64,000 nucleotides of DNA from assembly GCF_000155735.2 (NCBI RefSeq), contig NC_020908.1:377001-441000 (forward strand). Direction: 5' to 3'. The DNA comes from Octadecabacter arcticus 238 (GTDB taxonomy: Bacteria > Pseudomonadota > Alphaproteobacteria > Rhodobacterales > Rhodobacteraceae). This document shows, piece after piece, positions 57,427 to 64,000 of the stretch (the stretch's first letter is position 1; every line of letters starts with the position of its first letter). A model generated the notes under the pieces. The model saw nothing but the letters and a program-made list of their open reading frames with translations, searched no databases and was not told the DNA's origin. The position numbers and the translations under genes were made by a program.

Positions 57427-57642
57427 TTAATTTATTTTGAGCTTGCTAAGCCTTTGGGCTCGTTCGTGCAAGTGTGCTGCGCTGCAGCGCGGCCTTGATT
57501 GCGTCAGGGCATTGTTTGTAGGGAAATGTTTGCGTTACCGTCACGCCGAAGCGACGTCGGATTGAAACGATGTCGGATTGCTGGTGGGATCGTGTCGTGC
57601 ACCTGATTCCCCCGATCTTTACCGACGCGGAAAGGCCTATGC

Positions 57643-58386
57643 ATGGACGGAACACTCTTTTGGTCGCTGGCCGTAATCGCGGCGGTGTGCACAGGTCTGT
57701 CCAAGGGCGGCTTGCCGGCGTTTTCAATGTTGGCGGTGCCTGTGCTGTCGCTGGCTATTTCACCGATTACGGCAGCGGGGCTTTTGTTGCCGGTTTTTTT
57801 GTTTTCGGATATATTCGGCGTCTGGGCCTACCGTCACGAGTTTCGCCGCGACTTGCTGAAAATCGCGACAGTGGGGACGATTTCGGGCTGCACGATTGGC
57901 TGGACGACAGCCCATATCGTGTCCGAAAATCTGGTCAGGTTGCTGATCGGGGTGATTGGGGCAACGTTTGCGCTGAATTTGCTGCTGCGCCGCAGAGCAG
58001 ATGCCGCGCCGCGGCCACCGACATGGGGACGCGGTGTTTTCTGGACAACGATCGCGGGGTTCACCAGTTTTGTGAGCCACGCGGGCGCCCCGCCGTGGCA
58101 AATCTGGGTCATGCCGATGGGCCTGACAAAAATGGCTTTTGCAGGCACCACGACAATTGTTTTTGCGATGATGAATGTGACAAAAATCGTGCCCTACTAC
58201 TTTTTAGGGCAATTTGATCCGCAAAACTTGCGCGTTGCGGCGATGCTGTTGGTCCCTGCGGTGGCGGGCGTTTATGTCGGCTATCGTTTGACACGGGTGC
58301 TGCCTGACAAGGTGTTCTTTGGCATCGTTACATGGGCGCTTTTGGGGATTTCATGTAAATTGATCTGGGATGGGCTGTTGGGTTAG
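57643..58386 (+). CDS. TauE/SafE-family sulfite exporter-like permease
   Basis: Membrane protein of 247 residues with about eight hydrophobic segments in two similar halves, as in the TauE/SafE family. The conserved CTGLSKGGLPAFSMLAVPVL is at residues 16-35, and the second-half motif GFTSFVSHAGAPPWQIWVMP is near residue 138. The family exports sulfite, sulfoacetate or similar anions; the substrate here is not known. It overlaps by its stop codon the end of the broken secreted-protein gene on the other strand. Confidence 0.9.
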   Translation: MDGTLFWSLAVIAAVCTGLSKGGLPAFSMLAVPVLSLAISPITAAGLLLPVFLFSDIFGVWAYRHEFRRDLLKIATVGTISGCTIGWTTAHIVSENLVRLLIGVIGATFALNLLLRRRADAAPRPPTWGRGVFWTTIAGFTSFVSHAGAPPWQIWVMPMGLTKMAFAGTTTIVFAMMNVTKIVPYYFLGQFDPQNLRVAAMLLVPAVAGVYVGYRLTRVLPDKVFFGIVTWALLGISCKLIWDGLLG

Positions 58387-58492
58387 GCGCCGCTGTCGGT
58401 GTTGGGCAATGCTTCTGCGAGCGCCTGAAACGCGGCGCCGCTGGCGACAAGGCAGGTTGGCCCACCAGCCTGCGTCACCGTGATCGTCCATG
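58383..58492 (-). pseudogene. Small secreted protein, C-terminal piece
   Basis: Read on the minus strand: WTITVTQAGGPTCLVASGAA and FQALAEALPNTDSGA before TAA. It is the end of the protein whose start lies at 59724-59916. IS3 with a three-base target duplication (ATG) separates the two; joining them gives DTGTWTITV in frame. Confidence 0.85.
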
Positions 58493-58530
58493 TGGTCTTG
58501 TCCCGTTTGCGTTCCGGTCTCTCAACTCAT

Positions 58531-59388
58531 TTATGCGGCCTTTCGCTCGAATGCCAAGGGGCTTTTGCCGCCTAATGATGAGTGGCGGCGGCGCGGGTTA
58601 TAGAACCCATTGATATATTGGAAGATCGCGCCCTCGGCCTGACGGCGTGTGTCTCGACGATTGCGCCAGATCAGCTCAGCCTTGATGGATTTGAAGAACG
58701 TTTCAACCATGGAATTGTCATAGCAATTGCCCTTGCCGCTCATCGAGGCCTTGAAGCCGTGCTTTTTCAGGCGCTTCTGATACGCGTTGGAACAATATTG
58801 CGAGCCGCGATCCGTATGGTGAATGCAGCATTCGGGCGGCTGGCGCAGTGCCACAGCCATGTCCAGCGCACGGATCGCGAGATCCTGTTTCATGCGGTTA
58901 CTGACAGCCCAGCCGATGACGCGCCGGGAGTACAGATCAAGGATAACGGCCAAATAAAGCCACATTTCACTGGTCCAGATATAGCTTATGTCACCGGCCC
59001 ACTTCTGGTTCGGCCCATCCGCTGAGAAGTCCTGGTCCAGCAAGTTAGGCGCGATGTTGAACGTGTGATTGCTGTCCGTCGTTGCCTTATATTTCTGGGT
59101 TCTGATGGTCTTGATGCCATTCTCACGCATCAAACGGCCCACGCGACGGTGCCCAACCCGCAGCCCCAATTCCTGTAGCTCTTCGGTCATGCGGGGTCGC
59201 CCATAGCTTTGTAAACTGAGGCGATGTTGCTCACGGATGTGGGCCAAAAGCACCATATCATCACGTTGGCGCTGGCTCATCGGCCGCTTCCGCCAAGCGC
59301 GAAACCCACGCGATGTGACCTGCATAATCCGGCAGAGAAACTCTACCGACCAAACTTCTTTCCAGGCGTCGATAAAGGCGAACCTCAC
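58531..59388 (-). CDS. IS3-family transposase OrfB
   Basis: Catalytic part of the transposase, 285 residues in its own frame. The integrase core has Asp in WAGDISYIWT, Asp in HHTDRGSQYC and Glu in MVETFFKSIKAEL. OrfB is normally made as an OrfAB fusion by -1 frameshifting in orfA; its own ATG overlaps the orfA stop region. Confidence 0.93.
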   Translation of the reverse strand: MRFAFIDAWKEVWSVEFLCRIMQVTSRGFRAWRKRPMSQRQRDDMVLLAHIREQHRLSLQSYGRPRMTEELQELGLRVGHRRVGRLMRENGIKTIRTQKYKATTDSNHTFNIAPNLLDQDFSADGPNQKWAGDISYIWTSEMWLYLAVILDLYSRRVIGWAVSNRMKQDLAIRALDMAVALRQPPECCIHHTDRGSQYCSNAYQKRLKKHGFKASMSGKGNCYDNSMVETFFKSIKAELIWRNRRDTRRQAEGAIFQYINGFYNPRRRHSSLGGKSPLAFERKAA

Positions 59389-59660
59389 CGACTTTGGCCT
59401 GCAAAGAAGATCGCCGCTTTTTTTAGCACTTCCCTCTCCTCACGCACCAACCGGAGTTCTTTACGAAGACGGGTGTTCTCTTTCTCGACGTCATCGTGCG
59501 GCCCAGACATCAGATCCTCATGCTGATGTTTCTGAACCCACTTGTTTAGCGTCGAAAGGCCAACACCTAAATCTGATGAAACCTGCGGTCGCGTTAAACC
59601 GCTGCTGATCGCGATGCGTACTGCATCACGCCGAAACTCGTCTGTGTATCTCTTTGCCAT
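59385..59660 (-). CDS. IS3-family transposase OrfA
   Basis: DNA-binding part, 91 residues, with helix-turn-helix (LTRPQVSSDLGVGLSTLNKW, residues 22-41) and a leucine-zipper-like helix (ENTRLRKELRLVREEREVLK). Near its end the codons CTA AAA AAA form a slippery site (seven A before GCG) for the -1 shift that yields OrfAB. Confidence 0.92.
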   Translation of the reverse strand: MAKRYTDEFRRDAVRIAISSGLTRPQVSSDLGVGLSTLNKWVQKHQHEDLMSGPHDDVEKENTRLRKELRLVREEREVLKKAAIFFAGQSR

Positions 59661-59723
59661 TCCTTATCTCCTTCATAGCAAACATTGCTCGAAAGAGACC
59701 GGAACTAAACCGTGGCAAGACCA

Positions 59724-59916
59724 ATGTGCCTGTGTCTAGTGAGGCGAACACTTCGACCACCGTGTTATCTGCGCCGAGGCCGATGGACTGGCGCGTTTCG
59801 CCGTAACCTGACGCCAATCGTTCCACGACCATGGCGTGATCCGCGCAATTGCGCGATTGGGCTGATGCGGTTGAGGCAAACAGAATGAGGGCACAGGTCA
59901 GCAACTTAAAGGTCAT
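59724..59916 (-). pseudogene. Small secreted protein, N-terminal piece
   Basis: A signal peptide (TFKLLTCALILFASTASAQ, residues 2-20) and RLASGYGETRQSIGLGADN, then VEVFASLDTGT, where IS3 begins. The intact protein would have about 100 residues and belongs to a family of small exported proteins seen in other Rhodobacteraceae; its role is unknown. The open frame runs into IS sequence (LVLPRFSSG and on), which is not part of the gene. Confidence 0.82.
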
Positions 59917-60112
59917 TGGTCTCTCCTAATCGTGTGCCGGACAGGGCCGGGAAATCGGGATGAATTTCTGCTTACAAGTGTGCGCCGTTAACCTTTAAAA
60001 ATTGGTTAACGCCTCGGTATGGTGGCTGTTGCGCTGCGCCGCGGCATTTTCAACTTGCAACATCTGGCGAAATCGGGCCCCTTCGGCGCAACATTATTAC
60101 AAGGATCTTGTC

Positions 60113-60949
60113 ATGACCCGCCCCTACCGATCTGCTCTCTATATTCCGGGATCGCGCCCGCGTGCGCTGGACAAGGCGCGAGGCTTGCCGACGGATGTGA
60201 TCCTGTTTGACCTTGAGGACGCGGTCACACCGGATGAGAAAAACGCGGCGCGGGCAACTTTGGCCGACGAGTTGGGCAAGGGGGGCTACGGTGATCGGCT
60301 GCGCGTTGTGCGCATTAACGGTCTGGAAACGAGTTGGGGCGTGGATGATGCAAAGGCCGCGCATGAAATGGCGTGCGATTCGGTGTTGTTGCCAAAGGTG
60401 AACAGTGCAGCGGATGTTGATGCGCTGACGCGGCTGACCGACAAGCCGATCTGGGCGATGATGGAAACGCCGCTGGGCATCTTGAACGCCGCTGAAATTG
60501 CGGCTCACCCAAAGATTGCCGGATTTGTGATTGGGACCAATGATCTTGCGAAAGATTTGAACACGCGAACCCGTTCGGCACTAACGGCGTCGTTACAGAT
60601 GTGCCTGCTGGCGGCGCGCGCGCACGGGATCGTAGCGATTGATGGCGTCTATAATGCGTTCAAAGATGAGGACGGGTTCAAAGTGGAATGCGAAGAGGGA
60701 CGCGATCTTGGGTTTGACGGCAAAAGTCTGATCCATCCGGCACAGATTGCCGCGGCCAATGCCGCCTTCGCGCCAACGCAGGCCGAGATTGATCTTGCGA
60801 CCCGCCAGATTGCCGCCTTTGCCGAGGTTGAAGCAAGCGGGCAAGGGGTCGCGGTTGTGGATGGCAAGATCGTGGAAAACTTGCATATTGTCACGGCCCG
60901 AGCGACGTTGGACAAAGCGGACGCGATTGCAGAGTTGGAGCGCAAATGA
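60113..60949 (+). CDS. mcl2: HpcH/HpaI-family lyase, probable (3S)-malyl-CoA thioesterase
   Basis: A 278-residue TIM-barrel protein of the citrate-lyase beta/malyl-CoA lyase family. Conserved blocks are SALYIPGSRPRALDKARGLP (residues 7-26), LFDLEDAV, LLPKVNSA and AMMETPLGILNA, followed by FDGKSLIHPAQI. Its length and the mch gene three genes on match Mcl2 of Rhodobacter sphaeroides, which hydrolyses (S)-malyl-CoA to malate and CoA in the ethylmalonyl-CoA pathway. A true malyl-CoA lyase is the alternative. The ATG at 60113, with AAGGA upstream, is chosen over an open stretch from 60002. It overlaps the NnrU gene by four bases. Confidence 0.85.
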   Translation: MTRPYRSALYIPGSRPRALDKARGLPTDVILFDLEDAVTPDEKNAARATLADELGKGGYGDRLRVVRINGLETSWGVDDAKAAHEMACDSVLLPKVNSAADVDALTRLTDKPIWAMMETPLGILNAAEIAAHPKIAGFVIGTNDLAKDLNTRTRSALTASLQMCLLAARAHGIVAIDGVYNAFKDEDGFKVECEEGRDLGFDGKSLIHPAQIAAANAAFAPTQAEIDLATRQIAAFAEVEASGQGVAVVDGKIVENLHIVTARATLDKADAIAELERK

Positions 60950-61491
60950 TCCTACTTATACTTGGTCTGATCCTATGGGTCGGCGCGCATGTTTGGAAAC
61001 GCGTCGCGCCGGATCACCGCGCATCGTTTGGCGAAAAGGGCAAAGGCATCGTCGCGATCGCCTCTGTTGCTGCGATTGTGCTGATGGTGCTGGGGTATCG
61101 CGGCGCTGAAGGTACGTTTTATTGGGGGCGTAGCGGGGCTGGAACGGGGATCAACAACCTGTTGATGCTGTTTGCGTTTTATCTGTATGCAACGGCCGGC
61201 AAATCCACCCGTATCACCCGTTGGATCAGGCACCCGCAACTGAGCGCGGTTGTCGTCTGGTCGGTCGCGCATCTGCTGGTGAACGGCGACACACCGTCGT
61301 TTGTGTTGTTCGGGGGCCTCGGCATCTGGGCGCTGGCAGAGATGGTTGTGATCAACCGCGCAACGGGTCCACGCGGGTCTTATCATGCGCCGCCGATCAA
61401 ATCCGAAGCGATTGCCGTTGTGGCGACGCTTGTTGTTTTTAGCATCGTCGCGGCCATTCATATGTGGCTCGGCTATAACCCGTTTGGATAG
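60946..61491 (+). CDS. NnrU-family membrane protein
   Basis: Membrane protein of 181 residues with about five hydrophobic segments and the NnrU pattern LLMLFAFYLYATAGKSTRIT (residues 68-87), IRHPQLSAVVVWSVAHLLVN and WALAEMVVINR. NnrU was first linked to nitric oxide metabolism, but many members stand outside denitrification loci, as here. It overlaps mcl2 at its start and is followed three bases later by the DUF1737 gene. Confidence 0.88.
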   Translation: MILLILGLILWVGAHVWKRVAPDHRASFGEKGKGIVAIASVAAIVLMVLGYRGAEGTFYWGRSGAGTGINNLLMLFAFYLYATAGKSTRITRWIRHPQLSAVVVWSVAHLLVNGDTPSFVLFGGLGIWALAEMVVINRATGPRGSYHAPPIKSEAIAVVATLVVFSIVAAIHMWLGYNPFG

Positions 61492-61494
61492 AAT

Positions 61495-61701
61495 ATGCCG
61501 CTGATTTACCGTTTGTTAACCGAAGACGACACATCCGAATTTTGCCACAAGGTCAGTCTGGCGCTGTCCAAGGGCTGGGTGCTTTATGGCAATCCGACCT
61601 ATGTCTATGACCATGCCAATGGCGTCATGCGGGTGGGGCAGGCTGTGACCAAAGACGTTGAAGCCGCCTATTCGCGTGACATGAAGCTCGGCCAGCAATG
61701 A
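61495..61701 (+). CDS. DUF1737 domain protein
   Basis: A 68-residue protein of a small family of unknown function. The family pattern LTEDDTSEFCHKVSLALSKG (residues 8-27) with WVLYGNPTYVYD is complete. It overlaps the mch start by four bases, so it is translated with the ethylmalonyl-CoA pathway enzyme. Confidence 0.88.
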   Translation: MPLIYRLLTEDDTSEFCHKVSLALSKGWVLYGNPTYVYDHANGVMRVGQAVTKDVEAAYSRDMKLGQQ

Positions 61702-62735
61702 GCGCGGCCAAAACCAATTCAGGGCGGTTTTTTGAGGATTACCGATTGGGCGAGGTCATCGAGCACGCGGTGCCACGCACGGTGCAGGGCGGCGAACGCG
61801 CGCTGTATCATATGCTGTATCCAGCACGTCATGCGCTGCATTCATCGGACGCGTTTGCAAAAGACTGCGGTTTGGCCGAAAGCCCGCTGGATGATATGAT
61901 CGCGTTTCACATCGTGTTCGGCAAATCTGTGCCGGATATCTCGTTGAATGCGGTTGCCAATCTGGGCTACGCCGAATGCCGCTGGCTGGCGTCTGTTTGG
62001 CCGGGTGACACGATCCGGTCTAGTTCCGAAGTGATCGGGCTGAAGCAGAATTCCAACGGCAAATCTGGCGTTTTATACGTGCGCACCACGGGCACCAATC
62101 AACATGGCGCGGTCGTGATGCAATTCGTGCGCTGGGTGATGGTGCGCAAGGGCGATTTAGACGCGCCGGCACCCGAAACGGTGATCCCAGAATTGGTGGG
62201 CGCGGTTGATGCGTCCGACTTGGCGATCCCGCAGGGGTTGGATTTTACGGGCTATGATTTCACGCTGGCGGGGGAGCCACACCGCCTTGGTGACTACACC
62301 GTCGGCGAAATTATCGACCATGTGGACGGTGTGACCCTGACCGAAGCGGAACATATGTTGGCTACGCGCCTGTGGCAGAATACCGCCAAAGTGCATTTTG
62401 ATGTGACATCACGCCCTGACGGGCAGCGCTTGATCTATGGTGGGCACGTAATGTCATTGGCCCGCGCGCTGACGTTCAACGGTCTTGCCAATGCGCAAGT
62501 CATGGTGGCGATCAATGCGGGCGCGCACGCGAACCCCTGCTTTGCGGGCGATACGGTGCGGGTGTGGTCAGAGGTTCTTGATGTGGCCCAAACCGATGCG
62601 CCTGGCGTAGGCGCGGTGCGGTTGCGGTTGGTGGCGACCAAGGGCGGCGCGGTCGGGGCATTGAGAGGTGAGGATGGCAAATATTTGCCCGATGTGCTGC
62701 TCGATCTCGACTATTGGGCCTTGATGCCGACTTAG
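61698..62735 (+). CDS. mch: Mesaconyl-CoA hydratase
   Basis: Hydrates mesaconyl-C1-CoA to beta-methylmalyl-CoA in the ethylmalonyl-CoA pathway of acetate assimilation. It has 345 residues with two MaoC-like hot-dog domains: the first with GRFFEDYRLGEVIEHAVPRT (residues 9-28), the second starting near residue 190 (RLGDYTVGEIIDHVDGVTLT). Length and the Asp/His pattern fit Mch rather than a simple MaoC hydratase. The order mcl2-NnrU-DUF1737-mch followed by sdh is, as I recall, the same in Rhodobacter sphaeroides. Confidence 0.92.
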   Translation: MSAAKTNSGRFFEDYRLGEVIEHAVPRTVQGGERALYHMLYPARHALHSSDAFAKDCGLAESPLDDMIAFHIVFGKSVPDISLNAVANLGYAECRWLASVWPGDTIRSSSEVIGLKQNSNGKSGVLYVRTTGTNQHGAVVMQFVRWVMVRKGDLDAPAPETVIPELVGAVDASDLAIPQGLDFTGYDFTLAGEPHRLGDYTVGEIIDHVDGVTLTEAEHMLATRLWQNTAKVHFDVTSRPDGQRLIYGGHVMSLARALTFNGLANAQVMVAINAGAHANPCFAGDTVRVWSEVLDVAQTDAPGVGAVRLRLVATKGGAVGALRGEDGKYLPDVLLDLDYWALMPT

Positions 62736-62744
62736 GGGAAACCA

Positions 62745-63026
62745 ATGACACTTGTGGCAATTGGCGTTTTCTGTGCGGTTTTGGGCACTTTGGCGGTGTT
62801 GATTACGGTTATCTACCGCGTGGTTTTGTTTGAACAATATGCAGTCTACCGCGCGGAGGCGCAGTCTGCGGGTCGTTCGTTTAGTTGGTGGCGGTTCATT
62901 CATTACTATTACCGGAATTTGTTCCTTGTTGGGTCTTTGAAGCCGATGCATCCGCTTCAATCGCTGATGATCTGGGCTTTGGCGATTTTGCCATTGATGC
63001 TGCTGGCGCACTATTTGTCGCAATAG
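62745..63026 (+). CDS. Uncharacterised small membrane protein
   Basis: A 93-residue protein with two hydrophobic segments (about residues 4-27 and 72-90) around a basic, aromatic loop (FSWWRFIHYYYRNL). It starts nine bases after the mch stop, so it is probably in the same operon. I recognise no named family. Confidence 0.75.
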   Translation: MTLVAIGVFCAVLGTLAVLITVIYRVVLFEQYAVYRAEAQSAGRSFSWWRFIHYYYRNLFLVGSLKPMHPLQSLMIWALAILPLMLLAHYLSQ

Positions 63027-63076
63027 CGAGCACGCTGGATTTTGCGAAATCACTGCGTTTAGCTTAAGTTCCCCTT

Positions 63077-63763
63077 ATGAAGGGATTACTGACCAGTCTG
63101 ATGCTCTGCGCGCCTGCCGCGTCTGCTTGCGACATTGCTTTGATGTTGGCGGTGGATGTGTCAGGGTCAGTGGACGGGCGTGAATATCGCATCCAGATGG
63201 ACGGGCTTGCGGCGGCACTGACGGATAGCTCTGTAATGGGCGCGCTTGTGGCGTCACAAGCGCAGATCGCGCTGATGCAGTGGACCGGAACAGGGCGGCA
63301 AACGGTCGTGATTAACTGGACAAAAATCACCAACACCGATGACGTGCATGCATTCGCATTCGAGGTCGAGACGGTGCCCCGCATTTGGCGCGATTTTTCA
63401 ACGGCAATCGGCGAAGCGCTGGCGCTGGCTGTGCCCTATTTTGCTATCGTGGATGACTGTGATCGCTTCGTTATCGATATTTCTGGCGATGGCATCAGCA
63501 ATGAGGGCCAAGCGCCGCGCGCGGTTTGGCCTGATCTTGAGGCGGCGGGCGTGACGGTAAATGCGATGGTTATTCAGGACACGGGGTTCGATCTGACTGA
63601 ATGGTTTGAAAGTCATGTCATCACCGGAGCGGGTGCTTTTGCGGTTACGGCCAATTCGTTTGATGAATACCCCGAACAGATTATCCGTAAACTTTATCGT
63701 GAACTGACGACTCCCATTTCGTTGGGGCTTATTCCTAACAGGACAACGGGCGAATTGCGCTAA
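63077..63763 (+). CDS. DUF1194 (VWA-like) secreted protein
   Basis: A 228-residue protein with a short signal peptide (residues 1-15, cleaved near ASACD) followed by a von Willebrand factor A-type domain. The metal-ion-dependent adhesion site begins in LAVDVSGSVDGREY (DxSGS, residues 21-34) and continues with VIDISGDGISN near residue 136. Members of DUF1194 are common in Rhodobacteraceae, with unknown role. It stands before sdhC, separated by 185 bases that hold the operator pair. Confidence 0.88.
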   Translation: MKGLLTSLMLCAPAASACDIALMLAVDVSGSVDGREYRIQMDGLAAALTDSSVMGALVASQAQIALMQWTGTGRQTVVINWTKITNTDDVHAFAFEVETVPRIWRDFSTAIGEALALAVPYFAIVDDCDRFVIDISGDGISNEGQAPRAVWPDLEAAGVTVNAMVIQDTGFDLTEWFESHVITGAGAFAVTANSFDEYPEQIIRKLYRELTTPISLGLIPNRTTGELR

Positions 63764-63776
63764 CACAGCGACTATT

Positions 63777-63807
63777 TGTGATCACTGGTCGCGAAAGTGT
63801 GATCACA
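63777..63807. promoter_or_regulatory. TGTGATCACA operator pair upstream of sdhC
   Basis: TGTGATCACT at 63777-63786 (one mismatch) and TGTGATCACA at 63798-63807, again 21 bp apart. Like the sucC pair, it is flanked by TTTG on the left and CAAA on the right. It lies about 142-172 bases before the sdhC ATG. Confidence 0.72.
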
Positions 63808-63948
63808 AAGGCGAAAAATCGCCAAAGCGCGACAAGATTCCGCACCTGTTAGCGCGACCGCTCCGTGACACTGGCGTACAAACCTTTAAGAAGGTGGCAA
63901 CATATACCGTCGCATACCGGCTTCGGGTAACCAAAATGAGGAACAAAC

Positions 63949-64000
63949 ATGGCTGACATGAATCGGGATAAACGCCCGCTGTCCCCACATTTGACGATCT
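63949..64000 (+). CDS. sdhC: Succinate dehydrogenase cytochrome b556 subunit, first codons
   Basis: The window ends 17 codons into this gene. The peptide MADMNRDKRPLSPHLTI is the typical SdhC N-terminus (NRxxRPLSPHL), which precedes the first haem-binding membrane helix. GAGGA lies seven bases before the ATG. It would open the sdhCDAB operon of complex II, which feeds electrons from succinate to quinone. Confidence 0.85.
   Translation, partial: MADMNRDKRPLSPHLTI

Larger units (their letters stand above)
58493..59723 (-). mobile_element. IS3-family element
   Basis: 1231 bp, starting TGGTCTTG and ending CAAGACCA. Imperfect inverted repeats extend inward to GTTCCGGTCTCT. The flanking ATG at 58490-58492 and 59724-59726 is the 3-bp target duplication typical of IS3. 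It carries orfA and orfB with a frameshift signal. Confidence 0.94.

Overview
The window looks like chromosomal DNA from a marine alphaproteobacterium of the Rhodobacteraceae (Roseobacter group). The reasons are the gene order mdh-sucCD-sucAB-lpd, a SucB with two lipoyl domains, the mcl2-NnrU-DUF1737-mch-sdhC neighbourhood, a RutR-controlled reductive pyrimidine pathway, and relatives of Tad pilin genes. The high load of insertion sequences (eight elements or nested copies in 64 kb) fits an IS-expanded lineage such as Octadecabacter. That genus guess is inference.

Layout. 1-552: end of a taurine/sulfonate-type ABC permease. 688-12162: a reductive pyrimidine degradation and uptake locus: ABC transporter, dihydropyrimidinase, carbamoyl-amide hydrolase, rutR, preA and preT, with a perfect RutR box and two tiny genes threaded into the operon by overlapping codons. 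An IS630-type element sits just behind preA. 12340-14437: a DUF1330 gene and an mtnA/class II aldolase pair for methylthioribose-phosphate salvage. 14579-20514: a complete Mrp-type cation/proton antiporter operon with mrpA and mrpB fused. 20511-31127: an IclR regulator, a TRAP transporter, a GMC oxidoreductase, a BadF-type kinase and hyuB/hyuA. 31340-32176: a YghU-like glutathione transferase.

32228-40496 is a decayed accessory region ending at tRNA-Ala(GGC). It holds a frameshifted and IS30-truncated methyltransferase, IS1595, two IS630-type elements, remnants of tadG and tadE, and a tyrosine-recombinase gene broken into two separated pieces. 40643-42448: a FYDLN-acid protein, a YgjP-like metalloprotease and a GntR regulator. 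42445-46184: one gene for a membrane-anchored TerB-like protein, cut into three pieces by IS1595 and by an IS200 that itself carries an rve-type IS.

46328-64000 is the tricarboxylic-acid-cycle region: lpd, sucB, sucA, sucD, sucC and mdh on the minus strand, then tauE, an IS3 interrupting a small secreted-protein gene, the ethylmalonyl-CoA pathway genes mcl2 and mch, and the first codons of sdhC.

The strongest candidate for something undescribed is a small regulon. The palindrome TGTGATCACA lies directly before the GntR gene, as a pair 21 bp apart before sucC, and as a pair with the same 21-bp spacing before sdhC. This suggests that the GntR protein controls itself and the two main TCA operons.
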